Shown piece after piece: positions 7,995-17,187 of a stretch of 64,000 nucleotides of DNA. The notes below the pieces were generated by a model. It saw nothing but the letters and a program-made list of their open reading frames with translations. It was not told the origin of the DNA and did no database searches. The DNA lies in NCBI RefSeq assembly GCF_036192275.1, contig NZ_CP108088.1:4961501-5025500 (forward strand). The letters are read 5' to 3'. The stretch is from Streptomyces sp. NBC_00250 (lineage in GTDB: Bacteria; Actinomycetota; Actinomycetes; Streptomycetales; Streptomycetaceae). The first letter of the stretch is position 1. Each line of letters starts with the position of its first letter. The position numbers were made by a program, and so were the translations under genes.

Positions 7995-8447
7995 GTGAAT
8001 GCAGCCGAACTGTTCCTGCTGGGCCGCGTCCTGATGAAGATCGGCGAGGAGGCACTGCCCGAGCCCCCCGGCGGCGAGGGCCGGTACGCCGGCAGCGCCC
8101 GGCTGGTGCTGATCGTCGCCGCCGACATCGCCTCCCACCCCGACAGCGCCGTCGGCGAGATCGCCGCCCGGACGGGACTCCCGCAGAGCCAGGTGTCGAC
8201 CGCCGTGGCCCGGTTGAAGGAGGCGGGAGCGGTGCGGGCCGTACCCGACCCCGCCGACCGGCGCCGCGTGCTCGTGCGCTCGGTCGCGGAGCGGTCCGAG
8301 CGGGTGGCGGAGGTGCGGGCCGCCGGGATCGACGGCGCGCTCGCCGCCGCGCTCGGATCCGACGACCCGCGGCGGCTGACGGAGGTCACCGAGGCGTTGG
8401 AGGTACTGGCCCGCGCCCTGATGCCGAAGGCGCAGTCCCGGACCTGA
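7995..8447 (+). CDS. MarR-family transcriptional regulator
   Basis: 150 residues with a winged helix-turn-helix (SAVGEIAARTGLPQSQVSTA, then a DPADRRRVLVR wing) and flanking dimerisation helices. The GTG start at 7995 is chosen because upstream in-frame codons fall inside the operator; the message may be leaderless. Divergent orientation and the shared operator suggest repression of the hydrolase gene and of itself, relieved by a ligand. Confidence 0.85.
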   Translation: MNAAELFLLGRVLMKIGEEALPEPPGGEGRYAGSARLVLIVAADIASHPDSAVGEIAARTGLPQSQVSTAVARLKEAGAVRAVPDPADRRRVLVRSVAERSERVAEVRAAGIDGALAAALGSDDPRRLTEVTEALEVLARALMPKAQSRT

Positions 8448-8462
8448 ACCGTACGGACGACG

Positions 8463-10037
8463 TCAGCTCGTCATGTCCCGCCGCCGCAGCCCCGCCAGAC
8501 CCGCCGCGACCAGGGCTGCCGCCAGGGCCGTGAGCGCCACGACCGGGGTCCGGACCGCCGCCTCCTGGCCCGGGAGCTTCGGCAGGTGGCCGAAGGGGGA
8601 GAGGTCGAGGGCCGCCTGCGGCAGGTCGAGCGCCGGGCCGACCCAGCCGAGGGCCAGGCAGAGCCCGGCCGCGCCCCAGGCGGCGGTCGCGGCCTTCGGG
8701 AACGCGCCCCAGAGGAGCACCGCGAGGCCCGCCAGCGTCCACACCGCCGGGAGCTGGACCAGCGAGGCACCCAGGACCGGGCCGAGGTCGTGCCCGTACG
8801 AGAGCGCCAGGCCGAGCCCGCTGAGGACCAGGATCAGGGCCGAGCCGCCGAAGGCGACGGCCAGGTGGCCGGCCGCCCAGCGGAGTCGGCCGAGTGCGTT
8901 CGCGAGGAGCGGTTCCGCGCGGCCGGAGGTCTCCTCGCCGTGTGCCCGCAGCACCGAGCCGACTGCGAACAGGGCCGCGACCATTCCGAAGAGGGACACC
9001 ATGGTGGCGAGGAAGGCGTCCGTGAGGGCGCTCTGGCCGCCCATCCGCTCGAAGATCTGCCGGGCCTGCTCGTTGTCGCCGACGATGTCGGCCGCGCCCT
9101 CGACCATCCCGCCGAAGACGAGCCCGCCGAGCAGGAAGCCCAGCGACCAGCCGAGGAGGGTGCCGCGCTGGAGCCGCCACGCGAGCGCGCCCGCCGTCGC
9201 GAGCCCGCCCTCCGCCGGGCCCGGCCGGGTCGCGAGGAAGCTCGCGCCGACGTCACGACGGCCGGTCAGCGCGTACGCCACCGCCGTCTGGACCAGGGCG
9301 GCCGCGGCGATCAGGATCAGCACCCACCAGCGTTCGCCTGCGAAGGCGCGGACGTTCTCGGCCCAGCCGATCGGCGACAGCCAGGTCAGGACGGACGAGC
9401 CGTCCGCGGTCCCGGAGTCGCCCGCCGCCCGCAGGACGAACGCGAGGCCGAGGACGGCGCCCGTCAGTCCCTTGGCGAGCCGCGCGCTCTCCGTCAGCTG
9501 GGCGGCGAGCGCGGCCGTCGTCGCGAAGACCATGCCGGTGCCGCCGATCGCCAGACCGAGGGCGAGCGCCCCGGCGGCGCCCTGCCCGGCGAGCCCGGCC
9601 GTGACGACGAGGGCGACGGCGGCGTTGACGACGAGCGCGGCGAGGAGGGCGGCGGTGAGCGGTGCCCGGCGGCCGACCGCGCCGGCCGAGAGCATCTCCT
9701 GACGCCCTGTCTCCTCCTCCTCGCGGGTGTGCCGGACGACCACGATCAGGCTCGCGACGGCGGCGAGGACGGCGGCGAAGGTGCCGAACCGCCAGGCCAC
9801 GAGCCCGCCGAGGGAGTCGCCGAACACCGGCCCGTACAGCGCGCGCATCGAGCTGTTGGCGGTCATGGAGGCGGCGGCCTCGGTCCGTTCGGCGGCCGTG
9901 CCGTAGAGCCCTTCGAGCGAGCCCGCGCCGCTCGCGACCAGGCCGCCGGTGACGAGCGCCCAGAGGGGGATCGTCAGCCGGTCGCGGCGCAGGGCGAGCC
10001 GGGTGAGGGTGCCGGTGCCGGTGAGGACGGCGCTCAT
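8463..10037 (-). CDS. ABC-2 type exporter permease
   Basis: A 524-residue integral membrane protein with about twelve hydrophobic helices, as in fused two-half ABC-2 exporters (for example TipC/ABC transporter permeases next to DrrA-like ATPases). It starts at ATG 10037, overlapping the ATPase stop by 4 bp (ATGA), so subunit synthesis is coupled. With the ATP-binding gene it should form a drug, lipid or antibiotic exporter in the plasma membrane. The cargo is unknown. Confidence 0.85.
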   Translation of the reverse strand: MSAVLTGTGTLTRLALRRDRLTIPLWALVTGGLVASGAGSLEGLYGTAAERTEAAASMTANSSMRALYGPVFGDSLGGLVAWRFGTFAAVLAAVASLIVVVRHTREEEETGRQEMLSAGAVGRRAPLTAALLAALVVNAAVALVVTAGLAGQGAAGALALGLAIGGTGMVFATTAALAAQLTESARLAKGLTGAVLGLAFVLRAAGDSGTADGSSVLTWLSPIGWAENVRAFAGERWWVLILIAAAALVQTAVAYALTGRRDVGASFLATRPGPAEGGLATAGALAWRLQRGTLLGWSLGFLLGGLVFGGMVEGAADIVGDNEQARQIFERMGGQSALTDAFLATMVSLFGMVAALFAVGSVLRAHGEETSGRAEPLLANALGRLRWAAGHLAVAFGGSALILVLSGLGLALSYGHDLGPVLGASLVQLPAVWTLAGLAVLLWGAFPKAATAAWGAAGLCLALGWVGPALDLPQAALDLSPFGHLPKLPGQEAAVRTPVVALTALAAALVAAGLAGLRRRDMTS

Positions 10038-10939
10038 CGCGCGGTCACCTCGTCCGTGTCGTCGGCGTAGTGGCGGAGGAACAGCTCCTCCAGGGTGGGC
10101 GGGGTGCTGGTGAGGCTCCGTACGCCCGAGGTGGTCAGGGAGCGCAGGACGGCGTCGAGCTTGTCGGTGTCGACCTGGAGCTTCACGCGGTGGCCCACGA
10201 CGTCGAGGTCGTGGACGCCGGGGAGGTGGGCGAGGCCGTTGGGCGCGGCGGCGAGTTCGGCGGTGACGCTGGTACGGGTCAGGTGCCGCAGCTCCGTGAG
10301 CGAACCGGACTCCACGGTCCGGCCCTTGCGGACGATGCTGACCCGGTCGCAGAGGGTCTCGACCTCGCTGAGGATGTGGCTGGACAGGAGCACGGTCCGG
10401 CCGCGGTCGCGGGCCTCCTCGACGCAGCTCTGGAAGACCTCCTCCATCAGCGGGTCGAGGCCGCTGGTCGGCTCGTCGAGGACGTACAGGTCGACGTCGG
10501 AGGCGAAGGCGGCGACGAGGGCGACCTTCTGCCGGTTGCCCTTGGAGTAGGTCCGGCCCTTCTTGGTGGGGTCGAGCTCGAAGCGCTCGATCAGTTCGGC
10601 GCGCTTGGCCTTGTCGAGGCCGCCGCGCAGTCGTCCGTACAGGTCGATGACCTCGCCGCCGGAGAGGTTCCGCCACAGGGTGACGTCGCCGGGGACGTAC
10701 GCGATCCGGCGGTGCAGTGCGACGGCGTCCTGCCAGGGGTCCTTGCCGAGGAGCCGGGCGGCGCCGGAGTCGGGCCGCAGGAGGCCCAGGAGGATCCGGA
10801 TGGTCGTGGACTTTCCGGCGCCGTTGGGGCCGAGGAAACCGTGGACCTCGCCGGTCTCGACGGCGAGGTCGAGGCCGTCGAGCGCGTGCGTGCGCCCGAA
10901 GGACTTGTGCAGCCCGGCGATGCTGATTGCCTTCGTCAT
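10034..10939 (-). CDS. ABC transporter ATP-binding protein
   Basis: A 301-residue nucleotide-binding subunit. Walker A is GPNGAGKST at 37-45, the signature loop is the variant YSKGNRQKV, Walker B with D-loop is [12 protein letters not shown], and the switch His is in LLSSHIL. The C-terminal extension is typical of DrrA/CcmA-like exporters. It is first in a two-gene operon with the permease and divergent from a GbsR/MarR-like regulator, with a palindrome between them. Confidence 0.95.
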   Translation of the reverse strand: MTKAISIAGLHKSFGRTHALDGLDLAVETGEVHGFLGPNGAGKSTTIRILLGLLRPDSGAARLLGKDPWQDAVALHRRIAYVPGDVTLWRNLSGGEVIDLYGRLRGGLDKAKRAELIERFELDPTKKGRTYSKGNRQKVALVAAFASDVDLYVLDEPTSGLDPLMEEVFQSCVEEARDRGRTVLLSSHILSEVETLCDRVSIVRKGRTVESGSLTELRHLTRTSVTAELAAAPNGLAHLPGVHDLDVVGHRVKLQVDTDKLDAVLRSLTTSGVRSLTSTPPTLEELFLRHYADDTDEVTAR

Positions 10940-10959
10940 GCTTCAGAACGTACGCTCAT

Positions 10960-10975
10960 TTCACAAAGTTGTGAA
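10960..10975. promoter_or_regulatory. palindromic operator between exporter and regulator
   Basis: TTCACAA (10960-10966) and TTGTGAA (10969-10975) are perfect inverted arms separated by AG, centred in the 84-bp gap between divergent starts. It is the likely site where the 11024 regulator controls the exporter and itself. Confidence 0.65.
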
Positions 10976-11023
10976 GTTAAGGAAGCGTATAAAGTCGGGG
11001 CGGCGGAGCGAGCGAGGGAGACG

Positions 11024-11539
11024 ATGACCGGCATGACGACCACCGAGGGCAGCACGGCAGGCGACGACGAGGCCGTGTCCCGCTTCGTGGAGCGGTTCGC
11101 CGCCGAGCTGACGGAGGCCGGCATGCAGCGCATGGCCTCCCGCGTCTTCGCGGCGCTCCTCGCCTCGGAGACCGCCTCCATGACCTCGGCCGAGCTGGCC
11201 GAGCAGCTGAGGATCAGCCCCGCCGCCGTCTCCGGCGCGATCCGCTACCTCAGCCAGGTCAGCATGGTCAGCCGCGAGCGCGACCCCGGCACCCGGCGCG
11301 AGCGGTACGTCCTCCACAACGAGCTCTGGTACGAGACCTTCACCCGCCGCGACCAGGTCCTCACCCGCTGGGAGAAGGTCCTCCGCGACGGCTCCGAGCT
11401 GCTCGGACCGGACTCGGCGGCGGGCGCGCGCACCGCCGAGACGGCCGAGTTCTTCGCGTTCCTCCAGCGGGAGATGCTGGAGATCATGGACCGCTGGAGC
11501 GCCTACAAGGCGGCCCGGGGAGCCGAACCCTCCTCCTGA
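11024..11539 (+). CDS. GbsR/MarR-type transcriptional regulator of the exporter
   Basis: 171 residues with a winged helix-turn-helix (MTSAELAEQLRISPAAVSGA) and the wing SRERDPGTRRERYV, followed by a long helical region of the GbsR-like type. ATG 11024 follows GAGGGAG. The gene is divergent from the ABC exporter and its 3' end overlaps the convergent 11503 gene by 37 bp. It probably represses the exporter until a substrate or membrane stress is sensed. Confidence 0.85.
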   Translation: MTGMTTTEGSTAGDDEAVSRFVERFAAELTEAGMQRMASRVFAALLASETASMTSAELAEQLRISPAAVSGAIRYLSQVSMVSRERDPGTRRERYVLHNELWYETFTRRDQVLTRWEKVLRDGSELLGPDSAAGARTAETAEFFAFLQREMLEIMDRWSAYKAARGAEPSS

Positions 11540-12891
11540 CGGGCCAGAGCGCCCATGGGCGGGGCGAGCCGGGCGAGGAGCGCGGCGCCCTCCTCCCCGC
11601 CCGCCGGCCGGTACGGCCCCGCCGGCCACAGCGCGCGCCCCTCGAACCGCGGGACGACGACCGGCAGGCCGTCGGCGGAGAAGTCGCGCCAGCCGCGCAG
11701 CTCGACGGTCCCGGTGGGCTCCGACGGCAAGCCGAGCCACGGGTGCTTGGCGGTGCCGGGCGGCATCAGTGCGAGAAGCCCCTCGGGCACGTCGTGCGGT
11801 CCGCCGCAGGTGGGGAAGACGACCAGAACGGGAACCCCGTCCTGCGGGTCGTGGAGCAGGACGTACCGCCGCGGGACCGGTACGGGCGAGTGCGCGGCCC
11901 GGGCCATCAGCCGGACCGCGGGAATCCCCCGGGTCAGCAGGCGGTGGCCGGAGTACGCGAGTGCCGCGAGCCCCACGATCGCCACGAGGAACAGCCTCAT
12001 CAGGCCGCCCCCCTCCGGCCGGATGCCCGCCGCGACGGCCGCTGCCGCGCAGACGGCCAGCGCCACCAGGACCCGGCCGACCCCGGCGGCCCGCCGCAGG
12101 CTCCGCACGCGCCACCACGCCACCTCGCGGACGTCCGCCTCCGGTCGCCGGGAACGGATCCGGGTCCGGGTGCGTGCCACGGCCTGCCGCCCGGCGTGGG
12201 CCGCGAGCCGCTCGTACGTCGGGGCGCCGGACGTGTCGGACTCGGGCCGCTTGACCAGGCTCACGCGGGGGGCCGGAACGGTGGTCGAAACCGGATCCGC
12301 GACCTCGGGCACCTGGACCCGCACCTGCGGCTGGACGGGGGTCGCCCGCTCAAGGAGCCCGGTCCGCGCGGCCTGCTCCACGATCCGCTGTCGCGCCCGC
12401 CGATGCTTCACCGGCCTGGTCCAGATCAGCGCCCCGCCGCCGGGCGGCGCGAGCACCCCGCCCCTGGTCGGGTCCCCGCACCACCACATCACTCCGTCGG
12501 GGCCCGGCCGCAGCGGCTCGTACCGCTGCCGCATCGCGACCACCTCAAGCGGCCACAGCCCGTCCCCGGCCGGGGAGCGCAGCACGACGGCCTCGGTGCT
12601 CCGCATGTCCCGCACGGCCACCGCGGCGTGCGCCGACCAGGCCCCGGAGCCGAGGACGCGCCTCATCCGGCGCGCCAGGGCCCAGGAACCGGCGCCGGCG
12701 CCGGCCACGAGCACGCCCAGGGCGACGAGCGCGCCGATCAGGTCGTCCGCCCAGGACTCCCCCGGTGCCACGAGCGCGACCCCCGCGGCGGGGACGAACA
12801 GGACGCACCCGCTCGTCATCACCCCGGTCGCTCTTCGCCCGTACCGGTCCAGCGCCTTCGCCGTCTCCGGCAGATCCAACGCCCGTGCCAT
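11503..12891 (-). CDS. hypothetical multi-pass membrane protein
   Basis: 462 residues with no family I can name. Two hydrophobic helices near residues 25-75 (VLFVPAAGVALVAP; IGALVALGVLVAGAGAG) and two near 275-325 (VLVALAVCAAAAVAAG; LFLVAIVGLAALAYSG) bracket a cytosolic-looking Arg-rich segment. The C-terminal third is soluble and Pro-rich. ATG 12891 is preferred over an upstream ATG because GGGGGAT precedes it. It overlaps the exporter regulator tail-to-tail. Function unknown. Confidence 0.75.
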   Translation of the reverse strand: MARALDLPETAKALDRYGRRATGVMTSGCVLFVPAAGVALVAPGESWADDLIGALVALGVLVAGAGAGSWALARRMRRVLGSGAWSAHAAVAVRDMRSTEAVVLRSPAGDGLWPLEVVAMRQRYEPLRPGPDGVMWWCGDPTRGGVLAPPGGGALIWTRPVKHRRARQRIVEQAARTGLLERATPVQPQVRVQVPEVADPVSTTVPAPRVSLVKRPESDTSGAPTYERLAAHAGRQAVARTRTRIRSRRPEADVREVAWWRVRSLRRAAGVGRVLVALAVCAAAAVAAGIRPEGGGLMRLFLVAIVGLAALAYSGHRLLTRGIPAVRLMARAAHSPVPVPRRYVLLHDPQDGVPVLVVFPTCGGPHDVPEGLLALMPPGTAKHPWLGLPSEPTGTVELRGWRDFSADGLPVVVPRFEGRALWPAGPYRPAGGEEGAALLARLAPPMGALARQEEGSAPRAAL

Positions 12892-12995
12892 CACACATCC
12901 CCCGTCACGCATGCCGTTCACCCCACGCGTGACGTTAGAACGGTTGCCCTACCCGGCACCAGTCCTGCCGTCACCGGCCTGGCTCCGCGACACGA

Positions 12996-13082
12996 TCAGC
13001 CGCGGGGCAGGGTCAGCCGCGGGACAGGGTCAGCCGGGGGGCAGGGGTCAGCCACGGGGCAGGGGTCGGTCCCGGGGCAGGG
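12996..13082. repeat. 17-18-bp tandem repeat spanning the 3' end of the lipid-kinase-like gene
   Basis: Five imperfect units of the form TCAGCCGCGGGGCAGGG lie head to tail from 12996 to 13082, with a partial sixth. On the minus strand every TCA is a potential TGA; the real stop (13048-13050) is one of them, so the repeat both encodes the C-terminal residues and continues beyond the stop. Confidence 0.85.
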
Positions 13083-13863
13083 TCAGCCCCCAGGCGTCCG
13101 CCCTGGCCGTCCAGGTGCGGCGGCGGACCGGCCCCGTGACGCGGCCGTCCGCGCGGTAGCGGAAGTCCGGGCCCGAGACCGTGAGGACGCGGGCGGTCGT
13201 GTGCCGGGGCGGGGCGGACGAGGGGAGGACGACCACCTCGGCGGCACCGCCGACCGAGCGGACCGAGACGCCCTCCACCGGCGTGTCCACGTCCGCGAGC
13301 AGCACCCCGTCCGCCTCCACCCGCAGCCGGTGGGTGCGGACCGCGAGGGCCGTGGGCGCCGGGCGGACCAGGGTGCGGACCAGGGTGCGGCAGGTGCCCC
13401 AGACGGTCGGTGCCGTGGACGCGAGGGCGGGTACGCCGGGGATGCGGAGGTCGCCGAGGACGACGCCGTCGCTGTCGTCGACCAGCAGGTCCAGGCGTCG
13501 CACGGCCCCGTCGAGGACGGCCCGGGCGGCCGCCGGGGTGGAACGCGGCACGCCGAGGGCGTGGGCGATTTCCAGGGCGCCGGGGGTGCCGATCGGGACG
13601 AGGGAGAGGGCCCCCTCGGCGAGCTCCCGCTCGCGGTGGAGGAGGGCCACCGTACGCAGCAGGGTCCGGTCGTCCCCGAGCACCACGGGGCGTCGGGAGC
13701 CGCGCCGGGCCAGGGCACGGGAGAATTCTTCCGGGCTGTCCGGCAGGCAGATCTTCGCTTCCGCGCCTGCGGACAACACATCTTTCGCGATCCGTACGGA
13801 CTCGCCGTCACTTCGGCGGGCGACCGGGTCGATGACCACCAGCAGCTGGTCGTGAGCCGACAC
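13048..13863 (-). CDS. diacylglycerol kinase-like catalytic domain protein
   Basis: A 271-residue protein resembling the DAGK/YegS lipid-kinase catalytic fold: an N-terminal LLVVIDP strand, a central VVLGDDRTLLRTVALL segment where these enzymes have GGDGT, and SLVPIGTPGALEIAHALG matching the P(L/I)GTxN(D/E)(L/F)A motif. Both nucleotide motifs are degenerate (no GGDG; GTPGALEIA instead of GTxND), so activity is doubtful. GTG 13863 follows GAGGAAGG. It is divergent from purA. Its C-terminus is made of tandem repeat units. Confidence 0.7.
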   Translation of the reverse strand: MSAHDQLLVVIDPVARRSDGESVRIAKDVLSAGAEAKICLPDSPEEFSRALARRGSRRPVVLGDDRTLLRTVALLHRERELAEGALSLVPIGTPGALEIAHALGVPRSTPAAARAVLDGAVRRLDLLVDDSDGVVLGDLRIPGVPALASTAPTVWGTCRTLVRTLVRPAPTALAVRTHRLRVEADGVLLADVDTPVEGVSVRSVGGAAEVVVLPSSAPPRHTTARVLTVSGPDFRYRADGRVTGPVRRRTWTARADAWGLTLPRDRPLPRG

Positions 13864-13897
13864 CTCGGTCCTTCCTCGGGTAGCATCTTTGTGCAAG

Positions 13898-13925
13898 AGC
13901 CCCTTGCGCTATTGCGCCAGGGGCT
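13898..13925. promoter_or_regulatory. hairpin in the dagK-like/purA divergent region
   Basis: AGCCCCTTGCGC (13898-13909) and GCGCCAGGGGCT (13914-13925) pair with one mismatch across a TATT loop. It lies between two divergent starts, so it is not a simple gene-end terminator. It may be an attenuator or leader structure of purA or an operator. Confidence 0.45.
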
Positions 13926-14005
13926 TCGTCTATTCCGGGGCACACCGGTGAGGCGGCCTCGGCCCCTGACCTTGGACATGCCCCACCCGGAAGGGGTGTA
14001 CGCCT

Positions 14006-15289
14006 GTGCCCGCACTTGTGCTGCTCGGTGCTCAGTGGGGTGACGAGGGCAAGGGAAAGGCCACCGACCTCCTCGGTGGATCCGTTGACTATGTAGTGCG
14101 TTACCAGGGCGGCAACAACGCCGGCCACACCGTCGTCGTCGGCGACCAGAAGTACGCGCTGCATCTTCTCCCTTCCGGAATCCTGTCGCCGGGGTGTACC
14201 CCGGTGATCGGAAACGGTGTCGTCGTCGACCCGGCGGTCCTGCTCTCCGAGCTGAGCGGACTGAACGAGCGCGGCGTCGACACGTCGAAGCTCCTGATCA
14301 GCGGTAACGCCCACCTGATCACCCCGTACAACGTCACCCTCGACAAGGTGACGGAACGGTTCCTCGGCAAGCGCAAGATCGGCACCACGGGCCGTGGCAT
14401 CGGCCCGACGTACGCCGACAAGATCAACCGCGTCGGCATCCGGGTCCAGGACCTGTACGACGAGTCGATCCTCGTCCAGAAGGTCGAGGCGGCGCTGGAG
14501 GGCAAGAACCAGCTGCTCGCCAAGCTGTACAACCGCCGCGCGATCGACGCCGCGCAGATCGTCGAGGAGATGCTCCAGTACGCGGAGCAGATCAAGCCGT
14601 TCGTCGCGGACACCACGCTGATCCTGAACAACGCGCTCGACGAGGACAAGGTCGTCCTGTTCGAGGGCGGCCAGGGCACGCTGCTCGACGTCGACCACGG
14701 CACGTACCCCTTCGTCACCTCCTCGAACCCGACCGCGGGCGGCGCCTGCACCGGCGCCGGCGTGGGCCCGACGAAGATCAGCCGGGTCATCGGCATCCTC
14801 AAGGCCTACACGACCCGTGTCGGCGCCGGCCCGTTCCCGACCGAGCTCTTCGACGCGGACGGCGAGGCCCTGCGCCGCATCGGCGGCGAGCGCGGCGTGA
14901 CCACCGGCCGTGACCGCCGCTGCGGCTGGTTCGACGCGGTCATCGCGCGCTACGCGACCCGGGTCAACGGCCTGACCGACTTCTTCCTCACCAAGCTCGA
15001 CGTGCTGACGGGCTGGGAGCAGATCCCGGTCTGCGTCGCGTACGAGATCGACGGCAAGCGCGTCGAGGAGCTGCCCTACTCGCAGACCGACTTCCACCAC
15101 GCGAAGCCGATCTACGAGATGCTCCCGGGCTGGTCCGAGGACATCACCAAGGCCAAGACCTTCGCGGACCTGCCGAAGAACGCGCAGGCCTACGTGAAGG
15201 CCCTGGAGGAGATGTCGGGCGCCCCGATCTCCGCGATCGGCGTCGGCCCCGGCCGCACCGAGACGATCGAGATCAACTCGTTCCTGTAG
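14006..15289 (+). CDS. purA: adenylosuccinate synthetase
   Basis: A 427-residue enzyme of full family length catalysing GTP-dependent joining of IMP and aspartate to adenylosuccinate, the first committed step to AMP. The N-terminal [11 protein letters not shown] is the P-loop-like GTP/IMP motif (Asp and Lys catalytic). [30 protein letters not shown] and the C-terminal GPGRTETI are all diagnostic. The GTG start at 14006 follows GGAAGGGG. It is monocistronic, ended by the strong hairpin at 15297-15337. Confidence 0.98.
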   Translation: MPALVLLGAQWGDEGKGKATDLLGGSVDYVVRYQGGNNAGHTVVVGDQKYALHLLPSGILSPGCTPVIGNGVVVDPAVLLSELSGLNERGVDTSKLLISGNAHLITPYNVTLDKVTERFLGKRKIGTTGRGIGPTYADKINRVGIRVQDLYDESILVQKVEAALEGKNQLLAKLYNRRAIDAAQIVEEMLQYAEQIKPFVADTTLILNNALDEDKVVLFEGGQGTLLDVDHGTYPFVTSSNPTAGGACTGAGVGPTKISRVIGILKAYTTRVGAGPFPTELFDADGEALRRIGGERGVTTGRDRRCGWFDAVIARYATRVNGLTDFFLTKLDVLTGWEQIPVCVAYEIDGKRVEELPYSQTDFHHAKPIYEMLPGWSEDITKAKTFADLPKNAQAYVKALEEMSGAPISAIGVGPGRTETIEINSFL

Positions 15290-15296
15290 CGGCACC

Positions 15297-15337
15297 CCAA
15301 GGGCCCGCACCCCGTACTCCGGGGTGCGGGCCCTTGG
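15297..15337. terminator. strong bidirectional terminator of purA and the SDR gene
   Basis: CCAAGGGCCCGCACCCC (15297-15313) and GGGGTGCGGGCCCTTGG (15321-15337) form a perfect 17-bp stem. It lies between convergent genes 8 bp after purA and 7 bp from the SDR stop. Confidence 0.9.
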
Positions 15338-15343
15338 CCTTGC

Positions 15344-16174
15344 TCAGACGTCCAGCTTGGTGTCCCGCCCGACCTTCTCCCAGGTCGTGAGGTCGTCACG
15401 CACCTGGTCCAGGTGGCCGAGGATCGTGTCGATCGAGTCGTCGCCGAGGGCGAGGCGCAGGGGTGTCTTCTCCGCGTCGAGGGCCTTGACCACCGCGGCC
15501 GCCGCCTTGGCCGGGTCGCCGGCCTGGGTGCCGCCTCCCGTCTCCACGAAGGATCGCGTCGCGCCCACCGTGCCCGTGTAGTCGGGGATGCCGTCGCCGC
15601 TCAGGCTGTGGTTGCCGAAGAGGCTCGTGCGGAAGGCGCCCGGTTCGACGATCAGGACGTCTATGCCCAGCGGGCGTACCTCCGCGGCGAGCGCCTCCGA
15701 CATGCCCTCCAGGGCGAACTTGGTCGCGCTGTACGCGCCGAAGCCCGCCATCGACATCTGGCCGCCGACGCTGCTGAGCTGCACGATCGCGCCCGAGCGG
15801 CGGGCCCGCATGTGGGGCAGGACGGCGCGGGTGAGGGCGGCGGGGCCGAAGACGTGGACGTCGAAGAGGGAGCGCAGTTCGGCGTCGGAGGTCTCCTCGA
15901 CCGAGCCGACGTGTGTGCGGCCCGCGTTGTTGACGAGGACGTCGATGCGGCCGTGCCGCTCCGCGACCTCCGCGACGACCCGGTCGACCGCCGCCGTGTC
16001 GGTGACGTCCAGGGCGACCGGGTCCACCTGGTCGGGGTGGGCCGCGACCAGGTCGTCCAGGGTCTCGGTGCGGCGGGCGGCGGCGACCACGACATCGCCG
16101 GCGGCGATCGCGGCCTCGGCGAAGGCGCGCCCGAAACCGCTGTTGGCGCCCGTGATCAGCCAGACCTTGCTCAT
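15344..16174 (-). CDS. short-chain dehydrogenase/reductase
   Basis: A 276-residue classical SDR oxidoreductase. The cofactor motif TGANSGFGRA is near the N-terminus, AARR after beta2 suggests NADP preference, NNAG is in beta4, Ser lies in LSSVGG, and the catalytic pair is YSATK. ATG 16174 follows AAGGGAGT. It is divergent from the LysR gene at 16264 and is its probable target. The substrate is unknown. Confidence 0.9.
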   Translation of the reverse strand: MSKVWLITGANSGFGRAFAEAAIAAGDVVVAAARRTETLDDLVAAHPDQVDPVALDVTDTAAVDRVVAEVAERHGRIDVLVNNAGRTHVGSVEETSDAELRSLFDVHVFGPAALTRAVLPHMRARRSGAIVQLSSVGGQMSMAGFGAYSATKFALEGMSEALAAEVRPLGIDVLIVEPGAFRTSLFGNHSLSGDGIPDYTGTVGATRSFVETGGGTQAGDPAKAAAAVVKALDAEKTPLRLALGDDSIDTILGHLDQVRDDLTTWEKVGRDTKLDV

Positions 16175-16263
16175 GTCCGTACTCCCTTGGTGATTCGTTC
16201 TCGGTGACACAACAAGCCTGTTCCATAAGGGCTTTGGCCGTCCAAGACCTTCCGTGATAACCC

Positions 16264-17178
16264 ATGGGCATGACGATCACCGACGTCCACCTGCGCGAGC
16301 TGCGGTACTTCCTCGCCGTCGCGGAGGAGCTCCACTTCACCCGGGCCGCCGAGCGGCTGTACGTCTCGCAGCCCGCGCTCAGCAAGCAGATCCGCGCCCT
16401 GGAGCGGCAGCTCGGCGGCCCCCTCTTCGACCGTGACCGGCAGGGCGTCGCCCTCACTCCCGTGGGTACGGCCCTGGTGCCGCACGCCCGAACCCTGCTC
16501 GCCGCCTGGCAGGAGGGCCGCGAGGCGGTGCGGCGGGCCCGGGAGGCGGCGAGCGGCACCCTCGTCGTCGGGATGAGCACCAGCCCCGGACGCGGCGGGC
16601 TGCTGCCCGCGATCCGCTCCCGGTTCACCGAGGTCCACCCGGAGGCGGTGCTCAGGCTGCGTCAGGTGGGGTGGGAGGACCCGACGGCCGGGCTCGCCGA
16701 CGGCGTGAGCGACGTGGCGTTCGTCTGGCTGCCACTGGCCGGGGAGGAACGCTTCCGCTGGGTCGTCGTGGCCGCCGAACCCCGGCTCGTCGCCCTCCCG
16801 GAGACCCATCCGCTGGCCGCCCGAGAACGCCTGGACTTCGCGGACCTCCTCGACGAGCCGTTCCTCGCCCTCCCGGACACGGGCCCCGAACTGCGCGACC
16901 ACTGGCTGGCGCTGGACTCCCGGGGCGGCCGCCCACCGATCATCGGCGGGGAGATCGCCAGCGCCGACGAGACGTACGAGGCCCTCGTCGGAGGTCTCGG
17001 CATCTGCCTGGTCGCGGCCGGCAACGCGCCGCTGCTCACCCGGGGCGGTGTCGTCACCCGCCCCGTCGACGGCGTCGCCCCCAGCTGCTTCGTCCTCGCC
17101 TGGCGCGCCGACGACACCCGCCCCCTGGTCGACGCGTACGCCCGCGCGGCGGCCGAATTCGGCCTTCGTGAGACCTGA
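16264..17178 (+). CDS. LysR-family transcriptional regulator
   Basis: 304 residues. The N-terminal LysR helix-turn-helix (LRELRYFLAVAEELHFTRAA, then LYVSQPALSKQIRALE) is followed by a periplasmic-binding-like effector domain from about 90. ATG at 16264 or 16270 are both possible; no clear ribosome-binding site separates them. It is divergent from the SDR gene with 89 bp between starts, the standard arrangement for a regulator controlling its neighbour in response to that enzyme's substrate. Confidence 0.9.
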   Translation: MGMTITDVHLRELRYFLAVAEELHFTRAAERLYVSQPALSKQIRALERQLGGPLFDRDRQGVALTPVGTALVPHARTLLAAWQEGREAVRRAREAASGTLVVGMSTSPGRGGLLPAIRSRFTEVHPEAVLRLRQVGWEDPTAGLADGVSDVAFVWLPLAGEERFRWVVVAAEPRLVALPETHPLAARERLDFADLLDEPFLALPDTGPELRDHWLALDSRGGRPPIIGGEIASADETYEALVGGLGICLVAAGNAPLLTRGGVVTRPVDGVAPSCFVLAWRADDTRPLVDAYARAAAEFGLRET

Positions 17179-17187
17179 GGCAGCCGA

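Noticed and set aside
16690..17171. Alternative plus-strand frame inside the LysR gene
   Set aside because: Arg/Pro-rich shadow frame; the LysR frame carries the family signature throughout.
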